The notes beneath the pieces are model-generated. The model was not told where the DNA came from, did not search any database, and saw only the letters and a list, made by a program, of their open reading frames with translations. From positions 42,453-106,452 of the forward strand of contig NZ_JODY01000018.1 in NCBI RefSeq assembly GCF_000718015.1: a DNA stretch of 64,000 nt. The letters run 5' to 3'. Positions within the stretch are counted from its first letter, which is position 1; each line of letters begins with the position of its first letter. Positions 6,872 through 14,924 of this stretch are shown in pieces. Both the position numbers and the translations under genes were made by a program. The stretch comes from Streptomyces catenulae. GTDB taxonomy: Bacteria; Actinomycetota; Actinomycetes; Streptomycetales; Streptomycetaceae.

Positions 6872-8518
6872 ATGAACCACCGCTGGAAAACCAGAGCCGC
6901 GGCCTTTCTGCTGGCATTGTCCGTTCTCTTCACGGGAGCCATGGGGCAGGCGGCGGCAGCCGAACCGAAGCCCACCCGCTCGGTGCTGGAGAAATGTGAA
7001 GGTCTGCCCCTCCGGGAGAAGCTGTCCTGTCTGAAGGATCAGGTCAAGGGCGACCTCTCCAGGAAGGCGGGACTCCTGGAGATTTATCTGCTCGTGCTCG
7101 CGGAGCACGAATGGCACACGGAGTCCAAGAAAGCCTTCCCGGAGCTTTACGAGAAGTCGCAGCAGCTGAAAAAGCTCACGGCGTCCCTCGTCAAGGTGAA
7201 GGCCGAAGATTTCGAGGACCCGGAGGTCGGGGCTCTGCTGGTTGCCACTCAACAGCAATCCGTCAAGAGCCTGCAGATCACGTTCGAAGCCTTCACCGAT
7301 ATCGCCTACACCTCGGCGCAGCTGGTGAAGGCGATGTCCGACCTCATGGTCCTGATGGCGCCGGTGGTCAAGGGTGCCGCGGACATTGTCACCGACCCGG
7401 AGGTGAACGCGGCACTCGGCCAGATCAATTCCGGTTTCGACCGGATGGATCATGCCCTGGACGGGCTGAATGCTGATGTCGGCCGCATGAACAAGGCCGT
7501 GAATCAGATGAATGTCGCCCTGGACCAGGCGAATTCGGCCGTCGCCGAGATGAACCGCGGACTGGATCAGATGAACCAGGGCGTGGACCGGATGAATGCC
7601 GGCCTGGGGCGGATGAACAAGGCCATCGACCAGGCGAACGCCGCGATGGACCAGATCAACCACGCCCTTTCCGGCGCCAACGACGGCGTCGGGCAGGCCA
7701 ACGAGGGCGTCACGGGAATGGGTAAGGCCCTCGACGGTCTGCACAAGGCGCTCAAGGGCGTCGGCGGCGGCGTCTTCAAGGATCTGGACCTCTCCGGCGT
7801 CGGCGACTACGTCCGGGGCGGGCCCAAGGCACAGGACGACAAGGTCAGGCAGGCCGTCGTCTCCGCGGTCGCGAACCTGATCCCCGGCGTGGGCGACGCG
7901 AAGGGTGTCATGGAAGCCCTGACCGGCAAGGACACGGTGACCGGCGACGCCCTGTCGCCCGCCGACCGGGTTCTCGGGGCGGTCATTCTTCTGCGCTGGG
8001 TGAAGGCGGGGAAGACGGGCGTCAAGGTCGAAGAACTGCTCAAGGCCGTAAAGAACGAGAAGTCGTTCAACCGGATCGGGAACGTCCGGTGGGGGAGAGG
8101 CGGGGGCGGTACGACCGTTCTCGGGGATTCCTACAAGACGCCGGTGACGGACGATCTGCGGGAGCTGGTGAACCCCGGAGGCGGAAAGGCGAATTGCCGC
8201 GCCTGCGTCCTCGGCGTTGAAAGGGCCCTGGACGGTGCTCCTGCCGCGGCCCTCCCGGAGCTGGGGCGTGGCTCTCTCGCCTCGGTCGAGAAGTATTTTC
8301 CGGGAAAGCGATTCGTCAACCGGTCGCTTTCCAATATCGTCAAGGACATCAAGGGTGCGGGCGACGGTGCGCGCGGCATCGTCTACGGCGCGGATCCGGA
8401 CGGCGGCCATGTTTTCAACGTGATCAATCGCGGCGGTGACGTGGTATTTTTGGACGCCCAGAGCGGACATGCCGCCCCCGCGGGTTACAGCAACTACCAG
8501 TTCATGAGGACGAAATGA
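6872..8518 (+). CDS. Secreted polymorphic toxin: coiled coil, pre-toxin TG, papain-fold C-terminus
   Basis: 548 residues from ATG 6872, with AAGGA as ribosome site. Parts in order: a Sec signal peptide (1-30, cleavage after AAA); a helical region to about 175; seventeen 7-residue repeats (180-298) mostly ending in Asn, often Met-Asn; a pre-toxin TG-like segment (about 325-375: ANLIPGVGDAKGVMEALTG, then TVTGDALSPADR); and a C-terminal domain (441-548) matching the papain-fold toxin/glutamine deamidase family, with NCRACVLGVERAL (Cys442 likely nucleophile, Cys445), RGIVYGADPDGGHVFNVIN (His513) and VVFLDAQSG (Asp528, Gln530). Such toxins modify or cleave target proteins in competing cells. The next gene, overlapping by four bases, looks like the immunity protein. 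The gene uses more A/T codons than its neighbours, a sign of transfer. Delivery appears Sec-based: there is no WXG100 or LXG leader. Confidence 0.85.
   Translation: MNHRWKTRAAAFLLALSVLFTGAMGQAAAAEPKPTRSVLEKCEGLPLREKLSCLKDQVKGDLSRKAGLLEIYLLVLAEHEWHTESKKAFPELYEKSQQLKKLTASLVKVKAEDFEDPEVGALLVATQQQSVKSLQITFEAFTDIAYTSAQLVKAMSDLMVLMAPVVKGAADIVTDPEVNAALGQINSGFDRMDHALDGLNADVGRMNKAVNQMNVALDQANSAVAEMNRGLDQMNQGVDRMNAGLGRMNKAIDQANAAMDQINHALSGANDGVGQANEGVTGMGKALDGLHKALKGVGGGVFKDLDLSGVGDYVRGGPKAQDDKVRQAVVSAVANLIPGVGDAKGVMEALTGKDTVTGDALSPADRVLGAVILLRWVKAGKTGVKVEELLKAVKNEKSFNRIGNVRWGRGGGGTTVLGDSYKTPVTDDLRELVNPGGGKANCRACVLGVERALDGAPAAALPELGRGSLASVEKYFPGKRFVNRSLSNIVKDIKGAGDGARGIVYGADPDGGHVFNVINRGGDVVFLDAQSGHAAPAGYSNYQFMRTK
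7409..7765 (+). repeat. Seventeen tandem 21-bp (heptad) units in the toxin gene
   Basis: The reading frame divides into 17 consecutive 7-codon units, for example KAVNQMN, VALDQAN, SAVAEMN, RGLDQMN, QGVDRMN, AGLGRMN, KAIDQAN and AAMDQIN. Position 7 is Asn in 13 of 17 units, and position 6 is Met, Ala, Ile or Leu. It encodes a long amphipathic helix that should form a parallel coiled coil of about 120 residues. DNA similarity between units is imperfect, so this is an old or selected repeat rather than a recent slippage array. Confidence 0.85.
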
Positions 8519-8778
8519 CGAGCAGAGCCGAAGCGCTGAAGGCGGCGGAGCAGCTCCTCGCGCGGGAAACGGGACCTTATGATCCGGTCCTCGTGATCGA
8601 CGGTGAGCGGGTGCGGGAAAAGGACGGGACTCTCATCGTTCCTTTCAACGGCGAGGAATACCTGAAGACCCGTAACCCCCGGGACATGCTGCTCGACTGC
8701 TGGCCGATCCTGGTGGACCTCACCACCGGTCGGGCCCGTATGGGGACCATCGGGGAAAGGGATTTCTGGCGGGAGTGA
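8515..8778 (+). CDS. Immunity protein, Imm35/YrhB-like
   Basis: 87 residues from ATG 8515, overlapping the toxin stop as ATGA, so the two are translationally coupled. It is small, acidic and cytoplasmic. The pattern VPFNGEEYLKTRNPRDMLLDCWPILVDLTTG resembles immunity family 35/YrhB proteins (a Pro-Phe-Asn segment, then xPILVDxxTG), which often accompany papain-fold toxins. Its expected job is to bind and block the toxin active site in the producer. The family call is from motif recall; the gene order alone makes the immunity role likely. A hairpin terminator follows at 8795-8826. Confidence 0.8.
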   Translation: MTSRAEALKAAEQLLARETGPYDPVLVIDGERVREKDGTLIVPFNGEEYLKTRNPRDMLLDCWPILVDLTTGRARMGTIGERDFWRE

Positions 8779-8794
8779 GCGCTCCCCGGGAGGC

Positions 8795-8826
8795 GGCCCG
8801 CCGACCCGCGGACCCGTCGGCGGGCC
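8795..8826 (+). terminator. Terminator of the toxin-immunity unit
   Basis: Perfect 11-bp inverted repeat GGCCCGCCGAC (8795-8805) and GTCGGCGGGCC (8816-8826), 16 bases after the immunity stop. A second dyad GAGGAGT / ACTCCTC follows at about 8834-8861. Confidence 0.65.
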
Positions 8827-8988
8827 GATGTGCGAGGAGTACCGCCCACCCGCGGCACTCCTCGCGGCCGTTCCGCGCCGCCTCCCCGCCGGACGCCGCC
8901 CCGGCCCTCCGCCCCCTGGCCGCCGCCCCGCGCCACCCCTTCACGACGAATCGATAACGGCACCGCCGTAGAGGGTTTTGCGCCATGT

Positions 8989-9000
8989 CTACGCGCGTTA
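8989..9000 (+). promoter_or_regulatory. Nucleoside-regulon palindrome (variant) before the BMP operon
   Basis: CTACGCGCGTTA matches the palindrome CTACGCGCGTAG at 10 of 12 positions and lies 53 bases before the lipoprotein start. A possible -10 TAATCT (8999-9004) overlaps its right end. It is the same element as at 22382, 34632 and 38200. Confidence 0.65.
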
Positions 9001-9053
9001 ATCTCCCGCTAAGCCGGAGCCACAGGGGGCTCCGGGAGCGAAGGGAAGGCCCC

Positions 9054-10085
9054 GTGCGTCGGGTCACCAGGATTGCCGCCGCGGCCAGCGCCACCGTGGT
9101 TCTCGCGCTCACCGCCACCGCGTGCGGGCAGAGCTTCGCCGAGGCGAATCGCGCCAAGCACGCGGGCGTCGGGCTCGCCTTCGACATCGGTGGCCGGGAC
9201 GACCACTCGTTCAACGAGGCGGCCGCGCGGGGCACGGAGAACGCCCGGAAGGATCTCGGCGTCAACGTCAAGATGCTGACCGCGAAGAACGGTGAGACCG
9301 AGGCCGACCGCGAGCAGCGGCTCTCGTCGTTCGCGGAGGCCGGGTACAACCCCGTCATCGGCGTCGGCTTCGCGTACAGCCAGTCGGTGCAGAACGTCGC
9401 GAAGGACTTCCCGGAGACGACGTTCGGCGTGGTCGACGCGGTGCCGACGGGCAAGAACGTCGACGCGATGGTCTTCGCCGAGCACGAGGGCTCGTATCTG
9501 GCGGGCGTCGCCGCGGCGCTGAAGAGCAAGTCCCACAAGGTCGGCTTCATCGGCGGCGTCAACAACGCGCTGATCCAGAAGTTCCAGGCCGGATTCGAGC
9601 AGGGGGTGCGCGCCACCGACCCGAAGGCCAAGGTCGTCTCGCAGTACCTCTACCCGAACAACGACAAGGGCTTCAACGACCCGGCGGCGGCGAAGGCCAA
9701 GGCTTCCGGGATGCTCGACAGCGGCATCGACGTGATCTACTCCGCGGCCGGTCAGTCCGGCGCCGGGTCCATCGAGGCGATCAGCAAGCGCAAGGGCGCC
9801 TGGGCGATCGGGGTCGACTCCGACCAGTACCAGCAGGCGGGCCTCGCGAAGTACCGCGACTGCATCCTCACGTCCGTCGTGAAGAACGTCGACGTGGCCG
9901 TGTACGACCTGATCAAGAGCGTCGAGGACGGGAAGCCGCTGACCGGCATCCACGCCTACGACCTCAAGAAGAACGGCGTCAAGCTCGCCACGTCCGGCGG
10001 CTTCATCAAGGACATCCAGCCGCAGATCGACGCGGCCCGGAAGAAGATCGTCGAGGGCAAGGTGAAGGTCAAGGAGACGCCGTAG
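9054..10085 (+). CDS. BMP family nucleoside-binding lipoprotein of the ABC importer
   Basis: 343 residues from GTG 9054, with GGGAAGG upstream. The n-region (RRVTR), hydrophobic stretch and TATACGQS Cys mark a lipoprotein signal. The body is a periplasmic-binding-protein fold of the basic membrane protein (PnrA/BmpA) type: GVGLAFDIGGRDDHSFNEAA, VIGVGFAYSQSV, VFAEHEGSYLAGVAAALKS, KVGFIGGVNN, DVIYSAAGQSGAGSIEA, WAIGVDSDQYQ. This family binds purine and pyrimidine nucleosides outside the membrane and passes them to the permeases. The genes that follow encode the ATPase, two permeases and cytidine deaminase, which supports a nucleoside substrate. An operator-like palindrome lies in front, and a small hairpin after the stop may lower expression of the rest. 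Confidence 0.92.
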   Translation: MRRVTRIAAAASATVVLALTATACGQSFAEANRAKHAGVGLAFDIGGRDDHSFNEAAARGTENARKDLGVNVKMLTAKNGETEADREQRLSSFAEAGYNPVIGVGFAYSQSVQNVAKDFPETTFGVVDAVPTGKNVDAMVFAEHEGSYLAGVAAALKSKSHKVGFIGGVNNALIQKFQAGFEQGVRATDPKAKVVSQYLYPNNDKGFNDPAAAKAKASGMLDSGIDVIYSAAGQSGAGSIEAISKRKGAWAIGVDSDQYQQAGLAKYRDCILTSVVKNVDVAVYDLIKSVEDGKPLTGIHAYDLKKNGVKLATSGGFIKDIQPQIDAARKKIVEGKVKVKETP

Positions 10086-10086
10086 C

Positions 10087-10106
10087 CCGGGACGGCACCG
10101 TCCCGG
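10087..10106 (+). terminator. Stem-loop between binding protein and ATPase genes
   Basis: CCGGGACGG (10087-10095) and CCGTCCCGG (10098-10106) form a 9-bp stem with a 2-base loop right after the lipoprotein stop. It has no T-run. It is more likely an attenuator or mRNA stabiliser that keeps the binding protein in excess than a full terminator. Confidence 0.45.
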
Positions 10107-10205
10107 CGGCCCGGCCAGGGCCCCGGGGGCTGAGCCGCGCCCCTTCGTGACCCTCGCGCGTCACACCCGCCCCTTCCGCTCCTTCATCCCCGAGGGGAGT
10201 GCGCC

Positions 10206-11837
10206 ATCAACGCAGCACCCACGAGCAGCGCCCCGGCCCGGCCGGACGCCCCTGCCGTAGAACTCCGCGGAATCACCAAACGGTTCCCGGGCGTCGTCGC
10301 CAACCACGACATCCACCTCACCGTCCGCCGCGGCACCGTCCACGCCCTCTGCGGCGAGAACGGCGCCGGGAAGTCCACCCTGATGAAGATCCTCTACGGC
10401 ATGCAGAAGCCGGACGAGGGCACCATCGCGCTGGACGGCACCGAGACCGCGCTGAACACCCCGGGCGACGCCATCGCCCACGGCATCGGCATGGTCCACC
10501 AGCACTTCATGCTCGCCGACAACCTCACCGTCCTGGAGAACACCGTCCTGGGCGCCGAGAAGCTGCACGGCATCGGCGGGCGCGCCCGCACGAAGATCAT
10601 GGAGATCTCCGACGCGTACGGCCTCGCCGTCCGGCCCGACGTCCTCGTCGAGGACCTCGGCGTCGCCGACCGGCAGCGCGTGGAGATCCTCAAGGTCCTC
10701 TACCGCGGCGCCCGCACCCTCATCCTCGACGAGCCGACCGCGGTCCTCGTCCCGCAGGAGGTCGACGCGCTCTTCGCCAACCTGCGGGAGCTGAAGTCCG
10801 AGGGCCTGACCGTCATCTTTATCTCGCACAAGCTGGGCGAGGTGCTGTCGGTCGCCGACGACATCACCGTCATCCGCCGCGGCACCACCGTCGCCTCCGT
10901 CGCACCGGACGAGACCACGCCCAAGCAGCTCGCCGAGCTGATGGTCGGCAGCGAACTGCCCTCGCCCGAGACCCGCGAGTCGACCGTCACCGACGAGCCG
11001 ATGCTCCAGGTCGACGGGTTGCACCTGTCGGCCACCGACTCCGACGGCGTGGTCCGTACCGTCCTCGACGGCATCGGCCTCACCATCCACAAGGGCGAAG
11101 TCCTCGGCGTCGCCGGGGTGGAGGGCAACGGCCAGGCCGAACTGGTCGAGGCGATCATGGGGACCCGCACCCCCGACCGCGGCACCGTCACCCTCGACGG
11201 CGCCGATCTGTCGGGCACCTCCACCCGCCGCCGCCGCGAGGGCGGCATCGGCTACGTCCCCGAGGACCGCCACCGCCACGGTCTGCTGCTCGAGGCGCCG
11301 CTGTGGGAGAACCGTATCCTCGGCCATGTCACCGAACGCCCCAACAGCAAGGGCAAGCTCCTCGACCCGGCCGGTGCCCGCAAGGACACCGCGCGGATCG
11401 TCGAGGAGTACGACGTGCGCACCCCCGGCATCGAGGTCACCGCCGCCTCGCTCTCCGGCGGCAACCAGCAGAAGCTGATCGTCGGCCGCGAGATGAGCCA
11501 CCACCCCAAGCTCCTGATCGCCGCGCACCCCACCCGAGGGGTCGACGTCGGCGCGCAGGCGCAGATCTGGGAGCAGATCCGCACGGCCCGCCGTGAGGGC
11601 CTGGCCGTGCTGTTGATCTCCGCCGATCTGGACGAGCTGATCGGCCTGTCCGACACCCTGCGGGTGATGTACCGGGGCCGGCTGGTCGCGGACGCGGATC
11701 CCGCCGTGATCACCCCGGAGGAGTTGGGCTCCGCCATGACCGGTGCCGCCAGCGGCCACCTCACCGCGGACGGGGACGCCGACACCGGCCGTCCGGCGTC
11801 CGCCGAGACCGAGCCGAACGGCGGTGACCAGGCATGA
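10206..11837 (+). CDS. Nucleoside ABC importer ATPase (two ATP-binding domains); start appears to be ATC
   Basis: 543 residues if translation begins at ATC 10206. Domain 1 has Walker A GENGAGKST (about residues 50-58), Q-loop region HQHFMLADNLTVLEN, degenerate signature GVADRQRVEI and Walker B LILDEPTAVL. Domain 2 has a modified Walker A (GVEGNGQAEL), signature LSGGNQQKL and IAAHPTRGVDVG. This is the RbsA/NupO-type fused ATPase that drives the two permeases encoded next. The frame has no ATG, GTG, TTG or CTG between the upstream region and Walker A. The first ATG (10383) falls after the Walker A Lys-Ser-Thr and would make a dead protein. GAGGGGAG ends seven bases before the ATC, which fits initiation there. 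A GTG at 10199 is out of frame. It ends in an ATGA overlap with the first permease. Confidence 0.85.
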   Translation: MNAAPTSSAPARPDAPAVELRGITKRFPGVVANHDIHLTVRRGTVHALCGENGAGKSTLMKILYGMQKPDEGTIALDGTETALNTPGDAIAHGIGMVHQHFMLADNLTVLENTVLGAEKLHGIGGRARTKIMEISDAYGLAVRPDVLVEDLGVADRQRVEILKVLYRGARTLILDEPTAVLVPQEVDALFANLRELKSEGLTVIFISHKLGEVLSVADDITVIRRGTTVASVAPDETTPKQLAELMVGSELPSPETRESTVTDEPMLQVDGLHLSATDSDGVVRTVLDGIGLTIHKGEVLGVAGVEGNGQAELVEAIMGTRTPDRGTVTLDGADLSGTSTRRRREGGIGYVPEDRHRHGLLLEAPLWENRILGHVTERPNSKGKLLDPAGARKDTARIVEEYDVRTPGIEVTAASLSGGNQQKLIVGREMSHHPKLLIAAHPTRGVDVGAQAQIWEQIRTARREGLAVLLISADLDELIGLSDTLRVMYRGRLVADADPAVITPEELGSAMTGAASGHLTADGDADTGRPASAETEPNGGDQA

Positions 11838-12994
11838 CCGCCGCCAAGCTGCCCGCAGCGGGCGGTGCGCGGAGCGCCACCCGCGACAAGGTGATCCTCG
11901 CCCTCGCCGCCCCGCTGCTCGCCGTCGTCGCCGCGATAGTGATCAGCTCGCTGGTCTTCCTGGCGTCCGGCGAGAACCCGTTCCGCGCGTACGGGATCAT
12001 GGCCGATTACGGCCACTACAGCGACAGCCAGGTCTGGATCGTCAACAAGGCGGTCCCGTACTACCTGTCGGCGCTCGCGGTCGCCATCGGCTTCCGGATG
12101 AACCTCTTCAACATCGGCGTCGACGGCCAGTACCGCCTCGCGGCGTTCGCCGCCGCGGCGGTCGGCGGTTCGCTGGTGCTGCCCGGCGCGCTCCAGATCG
12201 TGCTGCTCATCCTGATCGCGATGCTGGTCGGCGCCGTCTGGTCCGGGATCGCCGGACTGCTGAAGACCACCCGCGGGGTCAGCGAGGTGATCACCACGAT
12301 CATGCTGAACTCCATCGCGGCGTCGGTCATCGGCTACTTCCTCCAGGACGGCCGTCTCGCGATCAAGGACGGCAACCTCCTGCACACCAAGTTCCTGCCG
12401 GAGTCCAGCCACTTCTTCTCCTTCCCGACCCACCCCAAGCCGGTCTACGGCTTCGTGGTGATCGCGGTGATCGCCGGAGCCCTCTACTGGTTCCTGCTCT
12501 CCCGCACCCGCTTCGGCTTCGACCTGCGGGCCGTCGGCGCCTCCGAACCGGCCGCCGAGGCCAGCGGCGTCAGCGTCAAGCGGATGATCGTCATCTCGAT
12601 GCTGCTCTCCGGCGCCGCCGCCGGTCTGGTCGGCATGCCCACCCTGCTCGGCGAGTCCTTCCAGTACGGCACCGACTTCCCGGCGGGCATCGGCTTCACC
12701 GGCATCGCCATCGCCCTGCTCGGCCGCAACCACCCGGTCGGCATGGCCTTCGGCGCGCTGCTCTGGGCCTTCCTCGACCGCACCGGCTCCCGCCTGGAGT
12801 TCGAGGGCTACGCCCAGGAGATCGTCGGCGTCATCCAGGGCGTCATCGTGCTCTGCGTCGTCATCGCGTACGAGCTGGTGCGCCGCTACGGGCTCCGGCT
12901 CCAGCAGCGCAAGGTCGGCGAGGAACTGGCCGCGGCGGCCCGGGCGACGGGCGGGGCGACCGGCAACAACGACAAGTCGGAGGTGTCGGCGTGA
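11834..12994 (+). CDS. Nucleoside ABC importer permease 1
   Basis: 386 residues from ATG 11834, overlapping the ATPase stop by four bases. About nine hydrophobic helices are visible, starting with VILALAAPLLAVVAAIVISSLVF. The branched-chain/ribose permease signatures include NLFNIGVDGQY, GVSEVITTIMLNSIA and FGFDLRAVGASEPAAEASGVSV, the coupling loop that contacts the ATPase. With the second permease it forms the transmembrane heterodimer. A C-terminal tail of about 35 charged residues is cytoplasmic. It overlaps the next gene as GTGA. Confidence 0.93.
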   Translation: MTAAKLPAAGGARSATRDKVILALAAPLLAVVAAIVISSLVFLASGENPFRAYGIMADYGHYSDSQVWIVNKAVPYYLSALAVAIGFRMNLFNIGVDGQYRLAAFAAAAVGGSLVLPGALQIVLLILIAMLVGAVWSGIAGLLKTTRGVSEVITTIMLNSIAASVIGYFLQDGRLAIKDGNLLHTKFLPESSHFFSFPTHPKPVYGFVVIAVIAGALYWFLLSRTRFGFDLRAVGASEPAAEASGVSVKRMIVISMLLSGAAAGLVGMPTLLGESFQYGTDFPAGIGFTGIAIALLGRNHPVGMAFGALLWAFLDRTGSRLEFEGYAQEIVGVIQGVIVLCVVIAYELVRRYGLRLQQRKVGEELAAAARATGGATGNNDKSEVSA

Positions 12995-14274
12995 GCGCGG
13001 ACCTCAAGCCCGCGGCGCAGCCCGCCGCGGCCACCGCGAAGGGCGGGCGGCGCAAGCTGACCTACCCCTGGATCCTGCTGATCCTCGCGGTCGCCCTGCT
13101 CGCCGTCTCCGGGCTGCGGGCCCTGACCGGCACCGCGGACCTCACCTCCACCGGCCAGTTCGGCGCCGCGCTCTCCGCCGCCGTACCGATCGGCCTCGCC
13201 GGTCTGGGCGGCCTCTGGTCGGAGCGGGCCGGGGTGGTCAACATCGGCCTCGAAGGCATGATGATGCTCGGCTCGTTCGCCGCCGGGTGGATCGGCTGGC
13301 AGCACGGGCCGTGGGCGGCGGCCGCCGCGGGCATCGTCGGCGGCGCGCTCGGCGGACTGGTCCACGCGGTCGCCACCGTCACCTTCGGCGTCGACCACAT
13401 CGTCTCCGGTGTCGCCATCAACATCCTGGCGCTGGGGGCCACCCAGTACCTCGCCACCCTCTGGTTCGGCCAGGAGGGCAGCGCGGCGCAGGCGGCGGGC
13501 GGCAACGACAAGCAGTCGCCGCCGATGCCCGACATGCCGACGTTCACCGTCCCGGGGCTCTCCGACTGGCTGAACTCGATCGAGGCGCACCACTGGTTCT
13601 TCGTCTCCGACCTCGCCGGGATCCTCGGCGCGGCCGTCACCAACGTCTCCTGGCTCACCCTCGGCACCCTCGGCCTCTTCGTCGCCACCTTCTACCTGCT
13701 GTGGCGCTCGTCGTTCGGTCTGCGGCTGCGCTCCTGCGGTGAGGCGCCGCTGTCGGCGGAGTCGCTGGGTGTCAACGTCTACGCGTACAAGTACGCGGCG
13801 GTGCTGGTCTCCGGCGCGCTCGCCGGGCTCGGCGGCGCGTTCCTCTCCATCGGCGTGCACTTCTACCAGGACGGCCAGACCGGCGGTCGCGGCTACATCG
13901 GCCTCGCCACCATGATCTTCGGCAACTGGCGGCCGGGCGGCGTCGCGATGGGCGCCGGGCTCTTCGGCTTCATGGACGCGATGCAGCTGCGCAGCGGCGG
14001 CCCCACCGTCCACGCGCTGCTGCTCGGCCTCGCCGCGCTGCTCGCCGTCCTCGCCCTGTTCCGGCTGCGCGCCGCCAAGCGGGCCCAGGCGGCGGTCGCC
14101 GCCGTCGTCGCCGTGGCGCTGGTGGTCTGGTACGCCGTCGCCGATACGGTGCCGCTGGAGCTGGTCGAGGCCAGCCCGTACATCGCCACCCTGCTGGTCC
14201 TCGCGCTCTTCTCACAGCGGCTGCGGCCGCCGAAGGCGGGGGGCCGGCCCTACCGTCGAGGACAGGGCGCATGA
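12991..14274 (+). CDS. Nucleoside ABC importer permease 2
   Basis: 427 residues from GTG 12991. Typical features: LTYPWILLILAVALLAVSGL first helix, GLWSERAGVVNIGLEGMMMLGSF near the N-terminus, GVDHIVSGVAINILALG, and coupling segment FGLRLRSCGEAPLSAESLGVNV. It is slightly longer than usual because of a periplasmic insertion (about 155-200, ending SDWLNSIEAHHW) and two extra C-terminal helices. It overlaps the cytidine deaminase start by four bases, so importer and first catabolic enzyme are translated together. Confidence 0.93.
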   Translation: MSADLKPAAQPAAATAKGGRRKLTYPWILLILAVALLAVSGLRALTGTADLTSTGQFGAALSAAVPIGLAGLGGLWSERAGVVNIGLEGMMMLGSFAAGWIGWQHGPWAAAAAGIVGGALGGLVHAVATVTFGVDHIVSGVAINILALGATQYLATLWFGQEGSAAQAAGGNDKQSPPMPDMPTFTVPGLSDWLNSIEAHHWFFVSDLAGILGAAVTNVSWLTLGTLGLFVATFYLLWRSSFGLRLRSCGEAPLSAESLGVNVYAYKYAAVLVSGALAGLGGAFLSIGVHFYQDGQTGGRGYIGLATMIFGNWRPGGVAMGAGLFGFMDAMQLRSGGPTVHALLLGLAALLAVLALFRLRAAKRAQAAVAAVVAVALVVWYAVADTVPLELVEASPYIATLLVLALFSQRLRPPKAGGRPYRRGQGA

Positions 14275-14672
14275 CCTCACAGGAGCCGGTCGACTGGACC
14301 GCTCTGCGCGCGCGGGCCCGGGACGCGATGTCCCGGGCCTACGCCCCGTACTCCGGGTATCCCGTAGGGGCCGCGGCGCTCGTCGACGACGGGCGGACGG
14401 TCACCGGCTGCAATGTCGAGAACGCCTCGTACGGCCTCGGGCTGTGTGCCGAATGCGGCCTGGTCTCGGCGCTGTTCGCCACGGGCGGCGGCCGTCTCAC
14501 GGCGTTCACCTGCGTCGATGCGGCGGGTGAGCTGCTGGTGCCGTGCGGGCGCTGCCGTCAGCTGCTGCACGAGCACGGCGGCCCCGAGCTGCTGGTCGAC
14601 ACCGCGTCCGGCATCCGCCCGCTCGCCGAACTGCTGCCGGATCCGTTCGGACCGCACCATCTGGTCGGCTGA
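14271..14672 (+). CDS. cdd: Cytidine deaminase
   Basis: 133 residues, the size of the tetrameric enzyme. Zinc-site motifs: NVENASYGLGLCAECG (Cys ligand and catalytic Glu in C-A-E) and PCGRCRQ (two more Cys ligands). It converts cytidine and deoxycytidine to uridine and deoxyuridine with release of ammonia, feeding pyrimidine phosphorolysis. It is the last gene of the importer operon; a terminator follows at 14691. Confidence 0.95.
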   Translation: MTSQEPVDWTALRARARDAMSRAYAPYSGYPVGAAALVDDGRTVTGCNVENASYGLGLCAECGLVSALFATGGGRLTAFTCVDAAGELLVPCGRCRQLLHEHGGPELLVDTASGIRPLAELLPDPFGPHHLVG

Positions 14673-14690
14673 GGCCGGTTGACGCGCCGG

Positions 14691-14720
14691 GCCGCCTCGG
14701 GGACACGCGCCCGGGGCGGC
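14691..14720 (+). terminator. Terminator of the BMP-cdd operon
   Basis: GCCGCCTCGGG (14691-14701) pairs with CCCGGGGCGGC (14710-14720) with one G-T wobble, followed by tccgggtttt. It separates the operon from deoA, which has its own operator. Confidence 0.65.
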
Positions 14721-14924
14721 TCCGGGTTTTCTCCGGGGTGTTTCCGGGACGGCTCGGGGGCGCCCCGGAGCGTGCGTACGGGGCGCCCCGGCCGCGGGCC
14801 CGGTGGCGTCCGGGGCGGTGTGCGCCGGGGGATCCGGACCGGTCCCGGCGGGCCGTGCCGGTCCGTCGTACCGGCGCACGCGGCCCCGGGCGCCGTTCCG
14901 CGCCATCCGCCCTCGCCCCGGCCG

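Noticed and set aside
6722..8470. 582-codon open frame on the minus strand opposite the toxin gene
   Set aside because: It mirrors the heptad repeat and codon bias of the plus-strand gene, has no ribosome site, and encodes no recognisable domain. The plus strand has a signal peptide, toxin motifs and a coupled neighbour.
6872..8778. Type VII secretion association of the toxin
   Set aside because: No WXG100, LXG or ESX component genes are nearby, and the protein has a regular Sec signal peptide.
10199..11596. GTG 10199 as an alternative start
   Set aside because: It is out of frame with the ATPase and yields an Arg/Pro-rich shadow protein.
10383..11837. ATG 10383 as start of the ABC ATPase
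   Set aside because: It would remove the Walker A loop of domain 1, which is clearly encoded upstream in the same frame.
14757..14795. GGGGCGCCCC palindromes downstream of cdd as a regulator site
   Set aside because: The element is a simple GC palindrome repeated by chance composition and is not shared with other promoters.
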